Shown here: positions 1-6,515 of the stretch, in pieces
Layout of the letters: every line of letters begins with the position of its first letter
Position numbering within the stretch: the stretch's first letter is position 1
Assembly (NCBI GenBank): GCA_031255275.1
Contig: JAIRSV010000140.1
Coordinates: 1 to 8,984, forward strand
Length of the DNA stretch: 8,984 nt
Direction: 5' to 3'
Origin: Proteiniphilum sp.
Lineage (GTDB): Bacteria > Bacteroidota > Bacteroidia > Bacteroidales > Dysgonomonadaceae
Notes under the pieces: generated by a model
Databases searched by the model: none
Told to the model about the DNA's origin: nothing
The model's input: only the letters and a program-made list of their open reading frames with translations
Translations under genes and position numbers: made by a program

Positions 1-1216
1 TACCGTGACGCCGGCAGGGGCCGCACCACGATGCCCACAAATGCACGAGGGCTACTTTGCCCTTTATCAGTTCCGACAGATTCACTTCCTTTCCGTCCGC
101 GTCTTCCGCCGTCACATCGAGGCAGGGTTTTCCCACCGTAATGGCGGCCGCCTGTATATAACTCCTTATCAGCGACGTGTAGGGATGATCCGGATATTTT
201 GCTTCGTACTTATCGTGAAAAACGGCAAACATCGGCGTCGCATCCAGTTTATGGGACGCTTGTTCAATCGCACTCCGGATATTTTCGACCAGAAAGGTAT
301 ATCCCGTGATGTCCGGATGTTCCCCGGAGTATTTCAGCCGTCTGTCCGCATACATTGTTTTGTGTATTTTCGACATTTCGTTTTCCACCTCTTTTGCTTC
401 CGGGGTTTTGCCCGTCCCGTCGTCCCGTATTTTATAAAACCGGTCGTACAAAGTTCTTTCCTGTACCGAGTTTTTTTCCCATTCGTCGGGGCTGTCGTCA
501 TGTATCCCTGCGCTGTGCAAAGTAAAGCGGCAGGTTCCGGACTCGGCAATGAAATTCACCGGACGCCAGGCGCCCTGTGAAATCTCATCGCAAAATATAA
601 GTTGATACGCCTCTTCGTAATCGGCATAAAGCATGTATTCAAACTTTCCGTCGAGTATGGGAATGTACGTGACCTTTGCCGTTCGGAAATCTTCTCCCTG
701 TTTCAGCAGCGCTATGCGGTTGCTTTGCGGCCGGTTGATCACTTCGCCTTTCAGCAGGCACTGCACGGGTTCGCTGTGCTTCACGTTATACAGTTTGATG
801 CCGGTCACAGCTTCGTTGTTCTCATCCATATCGATGTAGTCCACTACTTTTTCGTTTTTATCAACCGGTTCGAAGTAGAGCACCGGCGACATCGAACCTG
901 ATTCCGGCATATATACCTCTTTGTCCGGTTCAAATCCCTTGCAATCGAGCAACCGGTAGGTTTTTCCCTTGCTGTCCCTCAGTTTGCCGCCTGATGAAAG
1001 CTGTACCCAGTAATTGGGCAAATGATATACACCGGCATACAGAATAGTGGCCGTATCGGTGCGTTCGATTTTGTGCAGCAGGAAATAGTTCACTTCGGTA
1101 TTGTCATATTCGGGATTGACAATAACCGGTTCACTTTTTCCATGTGTTGCGATAAGAGCGGAGCATACTGCCGTAAAGAGGATTGTGCAGGCTGTAAAAG
1201 TAATGATACGTTTCAT
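1..1216 (-). CDS. TlpA/ResA-like thiol-disulfide oxidoreductase, C-terminus cut by window edge
   Basis: Reading the minus strand from the ATG at 1216 gives an open frame of 405 codons that runs off the left edge. The N-terminus (MKRIITFTACTILF...) is a signal peptide, so the protein should act in the periplasm or on the outer surface. Residues about 35-130 form a beta-rich segment that I recall from other Bacteroides TlpA proteins (motifs PNYW, MPESGS, FEPVDKNEK). Residues about 150-235 look like a DUF4369 domain, with a conserved-looking DGKFEY. A mainly helical linker follows, and the thioredoxin fold starts near residue 362. WASWCGPCR supplies the redox pair Cys398/Cys401. The rest of the thioredoxin domain, including the expected cis-proline, lies outside the window. 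Family members reduce or exchange disulfides of exported proteins; the substrate here is unknown. The gene has its own promoter at 1258-1288, so it is probably not transcribed with the lipoprotein gene upstream. Confidence 0.9.
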   Translation of the reverse strand, partial: MKRIITFTACTILFTAVCSALIATHGKSEPVIVNPEYDNTEVNYFLLHKIERTDTATILYAGVYHLPNYWVQLSSGGKLRDSKGKTYRLLDCKGFEPDKEVYMPESGSMSPVLYFEPVDKNEKVVDYIDMDENNEAVTGIKLYNVKHSEPVQCLLKGEVINRPQSNRIALLKQGEDFRTAKVTYIPILDGKFEYMLYADYEEAYQLIFCDEISQGAWRPVNFIAESGTCRFTLHSAGIHDDSPDEWEKNSVQERTLYDRFYKIRDDGTGKTPEAKEVENEMSKIHKTMYADRRLKYSGEHPDITGYTFLVENIRSAIEQASHKLDATPMFAVFHDKYEAKYPDHPYTSLIRSYIQAAAITVGKPCLDVTAEDADGKEVNLSELIKGKVALVHLWASWCGPCRRHG

Positions 1217-1257
1217 ATTGATAAGATTTATAGAGATACTGTTTTTTCTGTTTACCG

Positions 1258-1288
1258 CAAGGGTACGCCTATTATTTGAGCTGACAAA
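1258..1288 (-). promoter_or_regulatory. Bacteroidales-type promoter of the TlpA-like gene
   Basis: On the minus strand, TTTG (1285-1288) is followed by exactly 19 bases and then TACCCTTG (1258-1265). This fits the Bacteroides TTTG-N19-21-TAnnTTTG pattern with one mismatch in the -7 box. The expected transcript would start near 1251, giving a leader of about 35 bases before the ATG at 1216. Confidence 0.6.
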
Positions 1289-1336
1289 GTGTTTTCCGGC
1301 GGCCGGACCGGGGATGTAAGGCGATTGCCTCAAAGG

Positions 1337-1365
1337 AAAGGCCGCCCGGATAGAGCGGCCTTTTT
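1337..1365 (-). terminator. Hairpin terminator downstream of the lipoprotein gene
   Basis: A perfect 9-bp stem (AAAGGCCGC at 1337-1345 with GCGGCCTTT at 1355-1363) encloses a 9-base loop. It lies about 25 bases past the stop of the minus-strand lipoprotein gene. On the minus strand the stem is followed by an interrupted T stretch (TTTCCTTTG); on the plus strand by TTTTT. It could work in both directions, but only the minus strand has a gene that needs it. Confidence 0.7.
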
Positions 1366-1390
1366 CCCTGTACCTTTTTTTGGCAGTTCG

Positions 1391-2734
1391 TCACCTGCGT
1401 CCGGAAGATCTGCCGGAACTGCCGCTTTCGCTGCTGCTCCTTGATGACGAAGAGGCGCTTCTGTCGCTTCCGGCGCTTCTGCTGCTCGGGGAGGATACGG
1501 CGCTTGACCTTGTGGCGGTACCGTTCTCTCTACTGCTTCCCGATGATCCGGAATACGATCTTGTGACAGTCGTGTTTCGGCTTTCCGAAGAGCTTTGCCG
1601 CGTATTTCCCGGCGTACTTCTTCCGCTTCCGCTGTTTCCCGACGGGCTTTGTGATCTGACCGCTGTTCCGCTGCCGCTTTCCGCAGCCGGGGCGCTGCTT
1701 CTTGCAGGACTTCCGGAGGGTTTCACCGTGGTGTCACGACTTGTACCTGAGGTTCTGCCTGAAGAAGAGTTCCCTTCGGCGGAAACTCTGCCGTTACCGC
1801 TGCTGCTCCGGGCGGTTCGGCCGCCCGCCACGCTCCTGTCCGAGCTTCTATCCGAACTCTTGTTCGAGTTTCTGTCCGGACTCCTGCCGCTCTCTGGGGA
1901 TCTTGCCGTACCGGAAGATGTTCTGCTGCCGGATTCGGGGCGGTATACGTTTACCGTGTTGCCGCTGACCCTTGTCGTCCTGCCCGAACGGCTGCCGCTT
2001 TCGAGCCGGCGGACGGTGGTGCTTCTGCCCGTTTCGCGTTCGTAGTCCCTCGCGCTGGGGCCGCTGTAATAGCGGCTGTTGTCATATATATAGGTGTTGT
2101 TGACAATCACCGTTCTGTTGTAGATGGCAGGGGTGTAGCGGCTGTAATGGCGGTTCATGCTGCGGCTGTACATGTATCCGGACGGAAGGAAGGTCCAGTA
2201 CCGTCCCGGGAGATTGATGCCGATGTTGATACTGACGCCCGGTCCCATCGGCGCCCAGCCGTAATAGCCGCCGCCGCTTCTCCATGTCACCCAGGCCGGC
2301 GCCCATTCGTAACCCGGTATCCATGCCCAGCCGTAGTAATCGCTGTGGTGCCAGCGTCCGTAGTGGAAGGGCGCCCATCCCCACGAAAAGTTCGATACCC
2401 AGGTATTTCCGTAATCGGTCATCACCCAGTATCCGTTGGTGGCGTACGGGTGAAAATCTCTTCCCACGTTGGGAATCCAGATGCGTCCGTAAGTATGGTC
2501 GCTGATCCACCGGCCGTAGGGCCTCAGTTCGTTATAGAACACGTTGAATGTTATGCTGCCTTGCCGGTAGCCGTCGTTATAATATTCCTCCTCATAATAA
2601 CCGTCGTCATATCCCTGGGAGTAGAGATAGGAGAGGGGAGTGCCGCATGACCATACGGCCAGTGCCATTATCATGAGAATGAGTGGGTGCTTCAAAGCTT
2701 TCATATTCATACTAATTAAAGAGTGTAACTTCAT
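1391..2734 (-). CDS. Predicted lipoprotein with DUF6600-like W/Y/G-rich core and Ser/Arg-rich tail
   Basis: The protein has 447 residues and no known reaction. A hydrophobic segment at about 17-28 ends in AVWSC, a plausible lipobox with lipidated Cys30. Residues 41-58 are rich in Asp, Glu and Tyr. The core, about 62-185, is packed with aromatic motifs (YGRWI, WGWAPFHYGRWHH, YYGWAWIPGYEWAPAW, YYGWAP), typical of the DUF6600/YXWGXW group of exported Bacteroidota proteins. From about residue 237 to the end the chain is almost only Ser, Arg, Gly, Thr, Pro and Ala, is net basic, and is probably disordered. ATG codons at residues 1, 9 and 11 are all possible starts. A start at Met11 (2704) would give a compact 20-residue lipoprotein signal (MKALKHPLILMIMALAVWSC), so the true start may be 24-30 bases inside the longest frame. 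No promoter matching the consensus was found upstream. A role in the envelope or in surface binding is only a guess. Confidence 0.85.
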   Translation of the reverse strand: MKLHSLISMNMKALKHPLILMIMALAVWSCGTPLSYLYSQGYDDGYYEEEYYNDGYRQGSITFNVFYNELRPYGRWISDHTYGRIWIPNVGRDFHPYATNGYWVMTDYGNTWVSNFSWGWAPFHYGRWHHSDYYGWAWIPGYEWAPAWVTWRSGGGYYGWAPMGPGVSINIGINLPGRYWTFLPSGYMYSRSMNRHYSRYTPAIYNRTVIVNNTYIYDNSRYYSGPSARDYERETGRSTTVRRLESGSRSGRTTRVSGNTVNVYRPESGSRTSSGTARSPESGRSPDRNSNKSSDRSSDRSVAGGRTARSSSGNGRVSAEGNSSSGRTSGTSRDTTVKPSGSPARSSAPAAESGSGTAVRSQSPSGNSGSGRSTPGNTRQSSSESRNTTVTRSYSGSSGSSRENGTATRSSAVSSPSSRSAGSDRSASSSSRSSSESGSSGRSSGRR

Positions 2735-3019
2735 TATCTTCGGCAGTATGACATCCTTTTTTCCGAATGGTTTAACATCTCCTGTTAACGGGTGTATTCA
2801 CCTGCTGCGCGTTATTCGGCGGCTGTTCATGCTGCGCATGTGGTCTGAACTGTGTCCCGTCAGGGAGGCGATTTTCATAACTACAGGTCAGCGACCTGCG
2901 GGGGGGAAGCAGTGGCTGCGTGTCAGTGAGTCCGCAGGTAAGTGAAACGCAGCTTGCGGTTATGGAGAAATCCTTCAGGCAATGTACACAACTCCTCATT
3001 GTTGCTTATATTCAGACCT

Positions 3020-3187
3020 CTTGACGAGGTTGGTGAATCGTTTATTGGGTTCAGCGAGTTGCTCACTGAGGTCGGTGGGCGGCTTACTGAGGTCAGTAAG
3101 TCTCTCACCGGGGTCAGCGAATGGTGCGCTGAGGTCAGCAAGCCTCTTGCCGGGGTCAGTGGATGGTGCGCTGAGGTCAGTGGGCGA
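3020..3187 (+). repeat. Tandem array A: eight degenerate 21-base units
   Basis: The core GAGGTCAGT, or a variant of it, recurs at 3026, 3047, 3068, 3089, 3110, 3131, 3152 and 3173, always exactly 21 bases apart. Units are diverged between the cores but the spacing never slips. A ninth unit at 3194 is barely recognisable. In the open plus frame each unit encodes seven residues of the form LTEVSxx. There are no unique spacers between units, so this is not a CRISPR array. Confidence 0.85.
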
Positions 3188-3223
3188 TATGTTGCTGTTT
3201 CTGTATACTGTCAGATCGGTTTT

Positions 3224-3349
3224 CCGGTGATTACTTTGAAGTTTTCGGTGGTCACTTTAAAGTTTCCGGTGATTACTTTGAAGTCTCCGGTGATCACTTT
3301 AAAGTTCCAGGTAACTACTTTAAAGTTTCAGGTAGCTACCGGAAAACGC
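3224..3349 (+). repeat. Tandem array B: five 21-base units with a palindromic core, plus a decayed sixth
   Basis: Units start at 3224, 3245, 3266, 3287 and 3308, with a decayed sixth at 3329. The consensus is CCGGTGATYACTTTRAAGTTT in two parts: CCGGTGATY followed by ACTTTRAAGTTT. Units 2, 4 and 5 contain the perfect 10-base palindrome ACTTTAAAGT (3254-3263, 3296-3305, 3317-3326). Units 1 and 3 have ACTTTGAAGT. In the open plus frame each unit encodes PVITLKF-like heptapeptides. The unit length matches array A although the sequence does not. Confidence 0.9.
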
Positions 3350-3454
3350 CGTAAAGGGACATGCATTATTCTTACCCGCGTGTAAATTTTTATCTCTTTT
3401 TCCTTCCGTTAAAAGTTTTTTGGGATTCGTCTCACGGATTCCGGCGATTATCCG

Positions 3455-3462
3455 TAACTTTA
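3455..3462 (+). promoter_or_regulatory. Possible -7 box of the HD-domain gene
   Basis: TAACTTTA resembles TAnnTTTG with the last base changed and lies 27 bases before the ATG at 3489. No TTTG lies at the expected -33 distance. A 6-bp inverted repeat (ACGGAT at 3434-3439, ATCCGT at 3450-3455) abuts the box and could be an operator. The support is weak. Confidence 0.35.
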
Positions 3463-3488
3463 CCGCTGTAAAAAAATAAAAAAATACA

Positions 3489-4049
3489 ATGATTACAAGG
3501 AATGAGGCGTGGGCGTTGCTCACCGAATACAATCGGGAAGATTTCCACTTGCAACATGCGCGGACGGTGGAGGGTGTAATGCGTTATTTCGCGCAGTCGC
3601 TGGGTTACGGTGACGAGGCCGCTTTCTGGGCGACCGTCGGGTTGTTGCACGACCTTGACTTTGAGATGTATCCCGATGAGCACTGCATCCGTCAGCAGCA
3701 GATCATGCGGGAAAACGGACTGGACGAACGGCTGATACGTGCAGCGGCAAGTCACGGTTACGGCATGGCGACAGACATCGAGCCGCTTCACGAAATGGAG
3801 AAAGTCCTGTATGCCGTCGACGAGCTGACGGGGCTGATCGGCGCGGTGGCGCGTATGAGGCCTTCCCGGAGCGTGACGGATCTGGAAGTCTCGTCGGTGC
3901 GGAAAAAATACAAGTCAGCCAATTTTGCGGCAGGCTGTTCGCGGGAAGTGATCGGGCGCGGCGCAGCCATGCTGGGCTGGGAACTGGATACGCTGATAGA
4001 GAAAACAATCCTCGCCATGCGTTCGCTGGACAGGGAAATACAGCCGTGA
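3489..4049 (+). CDS. HD-domain hydrolase (predicted metal-dependent phosphohydrolase)
   Basis: A 186-residue soluble protein with the ordered residues of the HD superfamily: His23 in HLQHARTVEG, the His54-Asp55 pair in GLLHDLDFE, and Asp111 in YAVDELTG. His65 and His89 (ASHGYG) could add metal ligands. HD proteins bind divalent metals and usually cleave phosphate esters such as nucleotides; the substrate of this stand-alone domain is not predictable from sequence. The length suggests a single domain with a helical C-terminal extension. The ATG at 3489 is the first possible ATG, because an in-frame TAA lies 12 bases upstream (3477-3479) in an A-rich leader. The next gene has its own promoter overlapping the region just past this stop, so this gene is probably transcribed alone or reads through. 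Confidence 0.88.
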   Translation: MITRNEAWALLTEYNREDFHLQHARTVEGVMRYFAQSLGYGDEAAFWATVGLLHDLDFEMYPDEHCIRQQQIMRENGLDERLIRAAASHGYGMATDIEPLHEMEKVLYAVDELTGLIGAVARMRPSRSVTDLEVSSVRKKYKSANFAAGCSREVIGRGAAMLGWELDTLIEKTILAMRSLDREIQP

Positions 4050-4058
4050 CAGGACAGC

Positions 4059-4089
4059 TTTGACGTCTGCCGGATATTTTGTACTTTTG
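4059..4089 (+). promoter_or_regulatory. Consensus Bacteroidales promoter of the MarC-family gene
   Basis: TTTG (4059-4062), a 19-base spacer, then TACTTTTG (4082-4089), an exact match to TTTG-N19-TAnnTTTG. It begins 10 bases after the HD gene stop. Transcription should start near 4096, about 45 bases before the ATG at 4140. Confidence 0.75.
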
Positions 4090-4139
4090 CCCCCGAAACA
4101 GAAGGAAATTCCCCGCTAATTCTAAAAACAAAACATATT

Positions 4140-4748
4140 ATGTCGGTTCTCAACGGAGTTGAAATTATCAGCGCCTTTCTCGTACTCTTCGCCATCATAG
4201 ATGTAACGGGTTCGGTACCCATCTTCCTGAATCTGAGAAGTCAAAACAAAACAATCCATCCCGAAAAGGCAGCAGCCTACTCCCTCCTGGTCCTGGTCGG
4301 CTTTCTGTTCGTCGGAGAGTGGATACTGAAGCTCTTCCAGCTCGACGTCTCCGCCTTTGCCGTCGCCGGAGCCGTCGTACTCCTGATCATCTCCATAGAA
4401 ATGATCTTCGGCGTAGAGATATTTAAGAACGACAATACTGCCGCCGAAAACTCCTCCACACTGTTTCCCGTAGTATTCCCGATAATAGCCGGCCCCGGAA
4501 GCTTTACCACCCTGCTCTCCATGCGCGCAGAATTTCATACGGCAAATATTATCATCGCAGTAATCCTCAACCTGACCATCGTCTACTCCGTCCTCAGATA
4601 CCTCGAACTGGTGAAAAAACTCCTGGGCGATACTGGCGCCTATATACTCCGCAAATTCTTCGGCCTCATCCTCATGGCCATATCCGTAAGGCTGCTCACG
4701 TCCAATCTGGCCGCCCTCATATCCACCGTAAGCGAAGCAGGTATATAA
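4140..4748 (+). CDS. MarC-family (UPF0056) integral membrane protein
   Basis: A 202-residue inner-membrane protein with about six hydrophobic segments: roughly 8-30, 45-66, 71-90, 107-127, 135-157 and 172-195. The pattern and motifs are those of MarC/YchE/YhgN proteins: a first helix with Asp21 and Pro27 (AIIDVTGSVPIF), the IAGPGSFTTLL motif at about 116-126, and a conserved-looking GLILMAISVRLL near the end. The length is normal for the family. Although named after the multiple antibiotic resistance locus, these proteins have no firmly shown role in resistance. Some are annotated as amino acid transporters, but the substrate here is unknown. It has a strong promoter of its own directly upstream. 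No clear rho-independent terminator separates it from eno, whose -7 box lies 87 bases past its stop. Confidence 0.92.
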   Translation: MSVLNGVEIISAFLVLFAIIDVTGSVPIFLNLRSQNKTIHPEKAAAYSLLVLVGFLFVGEWILKLFQLDVSAFAVAGAVVLLIISIEMIFGVEIFKNDNTAAENSSTLFPVVFPIIAGPGSFTTLLSMRAEFHTANIIIAVILNLTIVYSVLRYLELVKKLLGDTGAYILRKFFGLILMAISVRLLTSNLAALISTVSEAGI

Positions 4749-4834
4749 CCCCGGCGTCCCGTCCCGCAGTGCGCGGCCCCGGCAGGCAAATTAACTTTCT
4801 GCCGCCATACCGCCCCACATAGCAAAAAAACATC

Positions 4835-4842
4835 TATATTTG
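4835..4842 (+). promoter_or_regulatory. -7 element of the eno promoter
   Basis: TATATTTG matches TAnnTTTG exactly and would give a leader of nearly 90 bases before the eno ATG at 4937. I see no TTTG at the -33 position. A 5-bp inverted repeat (GCAGG at 4842-4846, CCTGC at 4855-4859) straddles the expected start of transcription and may be an operator or chance. Confidence 0.5.
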
Positions 4843-4936
4843 CAGGCGAAAATACCTGCGAACCGGAATACGGACATCAGGTTATTTTTTTAACAGTCAG
4901 AATTTTCAAATTAAATTATCTATAAAATTCAACAAC

Positions 4937-6220
4937 ATGAGAATTGAAAGTATTTCAGGACGGGAAATTTTGGATTCGAGAGGCAATCCAACCGTAGAAG
5001 TAGATGTATGGACAGAATCGGGCGCATTCGGACGCGCAGCCGTCCCCTCAGGCGCCTCCACAGGAGAGAACGAGGCGCTGGAACTCCGTGACGGCGACAA
5101 AAGCCGCTACCTGGGAAAAGGCGTGCTGAAAGCCGTGGCAAATATCAACGGCATCATAGCACCCGCTCTGTCGGGAATGAATGTGTTGGAACAGACAGCC
5201 ATTGATGCAAAACTGCTCGAACTGGACGGCACCAAGACCAAATCAAACCTCGGCGCAAACGCACTTCTGGGCGTATCCCTCGCCGTGGCCAAAGCCGCCG
5301 CCGACTATCTCGGCCAGCCGCTTTACCGCTACATAGGCGGCACCAACACCTACGTGCTGCCCGTTCCCATGATGAATATCATCAACGGCGGATCCCACTC
5401 CGACGCCCCCATCGCCTTTCAGGAATTCATGATCCGCCCCGCCGGCGCCAGTTCCTTCAGAGAAGCGCTGCGCACAGGTGCCGAAGTATTCCATTCACTC
5501 AAGAAAGTACTTCACGACAAAGGCCTGAGCACCGCCGTCGGCGACGAAGGCGGTTTTGCCCCCCACCTCACCGGAGGCACCGAAGAAGCCCTCGAATCCA
5601 TCCTGACCGCCATCAGAAATGCAGGCTATGAACCGGGCAAAGACGTGATGATAGGACTTGACTGCGCCTCTTCCGAATTTTACAGCGACGGCATATACGA
5701 CTACGCCAAGTTCGAAGGCCCGGGCGGGAAAAAACGTTCACGCGAAGAACAAGTCGCCTATCTGGAAGAACTCATCACCAAATACCCCATCGACTCCATC
5801 GAAGACGGAATGAGCGAAAACGACTGGGAAGGATGGAAACTGCTAACCGACAAAATCGGCCACAAATGTCAGCTCGTAGGCGACGACCTGTTCGTAACCA
5901 ACGTCGAGTTCCTCGAAAGAGGCATCAGAGAAGGATGCGCCAACTCCATCCTCATCAAGGTAAACCAGATCGGGACACTTACTGAAACGCTGAACGCCAT
6001 CGAAATGGCACACCGGCACGGATACACCAGCGTAACGTCACACCGCTCAGGCGAAACCGAAGACGCTACCATAGCCGACATCTCCGTAGCCACCAACGCC
6101 GGACAGATCAAAACCGGATCGCTGAGCCGCTCAGACCGCATGGCCAAATACAACCAGTTGCTCCGCATCGAAGAAGAACTGGGCGACCGCGCCGTATACG
6201 GATACAGGAAAATCAGATAA
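4937..6220 (+). CDS. eno: Enolase (phosphopyruvate hydratase)
   Basis: A 427-residue cytoplasmic glycolytic enzyme that interconverts 2-phosphoglycerate and phosphoenolpyruvate. It is full length and starts with the usual ...ISGREILDSRGNPTVEVDV. The N-terminal capping domain covers about 1-130 and the barrel about 140-427. Functional residues by homology: the flexible loop SGAST (38-42), His154 and Glu163, catalytic Glu204 in GDEGGFAP, Mg2+ ligands Asp242, Glu289 and Asp316, catalytic Lys341 within the signature ILIKVNQIGTLTET, the SHRSGE loop (368-373) and Lys392. No key residue is missing. Codons end mostly in C, as expected for a highly expressed gene in this group. It has its own -7 element and a strong terminator, so it is probably a single-gene unit. 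Neighbours on either side are not glycolytic. Confidence 0.98.
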   Translation: MRIESISGREILDSRGNPTVEVDVWTESGAFGRAAVPSGASTGENEALELRDGDKSRYLGKGVLKAVANINGIIAPALSGMNVLEQTAIDAKLLELDGTKTKSNLGANALLGVSLAVAKAAADYLGQPLYRYIGGTNTYVLPVPMMNIINGGSHSDAPIAFQEFMIRPAGASSFREALRTGAEVFHSLKKVLHDKGLSTAVGDEGGFAPHLTGGTEEALESILTAIRNAGYEPGKDVMIGLDCASSEFYSDGIYDYAKFEGPGGKKRSREEQVAYLEELITKYPIDSIEDGMSENDWEGWKLLTDKIGHKCQLVGDDLFVTNVEFLERGIREGCANSILIKVNQIGTLTETLNAIEMAHRHGYTSVTSHRSGETEDATIADISVATNAGQIKTGSLSRSDRMAKYNQLLRIEEELGDRAVYGYRKIR

Positions 6221-6245
6221 CAATTTTCCCGGCACACACACCCTG

Positions 6246-6275
6246 ATAAAAGCCATCCATCCGGATGGCTTTTAT
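6246..6275 (+). terminator. Strong rho-independent terminator after eno
   Basis: A perfect 13-bp stem (ATAAAAGCCATCC at 6246-6258 with GGATGGCTTTTAT at 6263-6275) closes a 4-base loop and ends in a T run within the stem, 25 bases after the eno stop. A small second hairpin, GGCGC-AAAAA-GCGCC (6281-6295), follows immediately. Confidence 0.9.
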
Positions 6276-6310
6276 GTTACGGCGCAAAAAGCGCCCCTTC
6301 CCCTCCGGAG

Positions 6311-6429
6311 CCGCCGCAAAGATATGTTATAAAACATAACCGTAACACTTTCTGCTGTCACACGTTTTTTATAAATTGCGGCGCTATTTCGGACAGCATG
6401 ACTTTGCCGGACTCAACACCGCCGCAAAG
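6311..6429. repeat. Three copies of CGCCGCAA in alternating orientation upstream of the EF-G2-like gene
   Basis: The 11-base word CCGCCGCAAAG occurs at 6311-6321 and again at 6419-6429. Its reverse complement core TTGCGGCG sits between them at 6376-6383. The middle copy can pair perfectly over 8 bp with either outer copy, but not both. The downstream pairing is followed by AGTCTTTTT. All of it lies upstream of the predicted EF-G2 -7 box. A separate palindrome, TATGTT-ATAA-AACATA, lies at 6323-6338. Confidence 0.6.
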
Positions 6430-6463
6430 TCTTTTTACTGTTACCGCATCTGGCAACCGTCAT

Positions 6464-6471
6464 TACATTTG
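6464..6471 (+). promoter_or_regulatory. -7 element of the EF-G2-like gene
   Basis: TACATTTG matches TAnnTTTG exactly and lies 44 bases before the ATG at 6516. The A/T-rich leader suits Bacteroidales translation initiation. There is no TTTG 19-21 bases upstream, which suggests that an activator may be needed. Confidence 0.5.
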
Positions 6472-6515
6472 AAAATAGATATAAACTCATTAATAAATTA
6501 TAGCAATCTCTAATC

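Larger units (their letters stand above)
2735..3488. other. Long gene-poor region carrying two 21-base repeat arrays
   Basis: These 754 bases separate the minus-strand lipoprotein gene from the plus-strand HD gene. From 2735 to about 3019 I see no promoter consensus, RNA gene or recognisable protein. The arrays fill 3020-3187 and 3224-3349. A/T-rich sequence and the start of the HD gene follow. One plus frame stays open from a GTG at 2942 to 3385 (147 codons), but its repeated part is exactly what a 21-base array gives in any stop-free frame. The frame has no recognisable domain or promoter, so I do not call it a gene. Confidence 0.6.

Noticed and set aside
5..901. Plus-strand frames of 191 and 99 codons at the left edge
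   Set aside because: They oppose the TlpA-like gene, whose minus-strand frame has a signal peptide and the WCGPC active site and continues off the edge.
1160..1216. Lipoprotein signal in the TlpA-like protein (Cys18)
   Set aside because: The residues before Cys18 (FTAV) do not fit a lipobox. An ordinary cleavable signal peptide is more likely.
1380..2045. A 221-codon Leu/Pro-rich open frame on the plus strand
   Set aside because: It is the antisense of the Ser/Arg-rich tail of the lipoprotein gene. Ser and Arg codons read backwards give Leu/Pro-type codons with few stops. The minus-strand protein has a signal peptide and a recognisable core.
3020..3349. CRISPR array
   Set aside because: The units are contiguous 21-base repeats with no unique spacers, no repeat-like palindromic 28-36-base units and no cas genes nearby.
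4780..4804. Terminator after the MarC-family gene
   Set aside because: CGGCAG/CTGCCG form a 6-bp stem with a 13-base loop, but no T run follows, so a rho-independent terminator is not supported.
6317..6324. Minus-strand promoter box TATCTTTG pointing back toward eno
   Set aside because: It matches the -7 consensus exactly, but there is no TTTG at -33 and no open frame downstream on that strand. An antisense transcript remains possible but unsupported.
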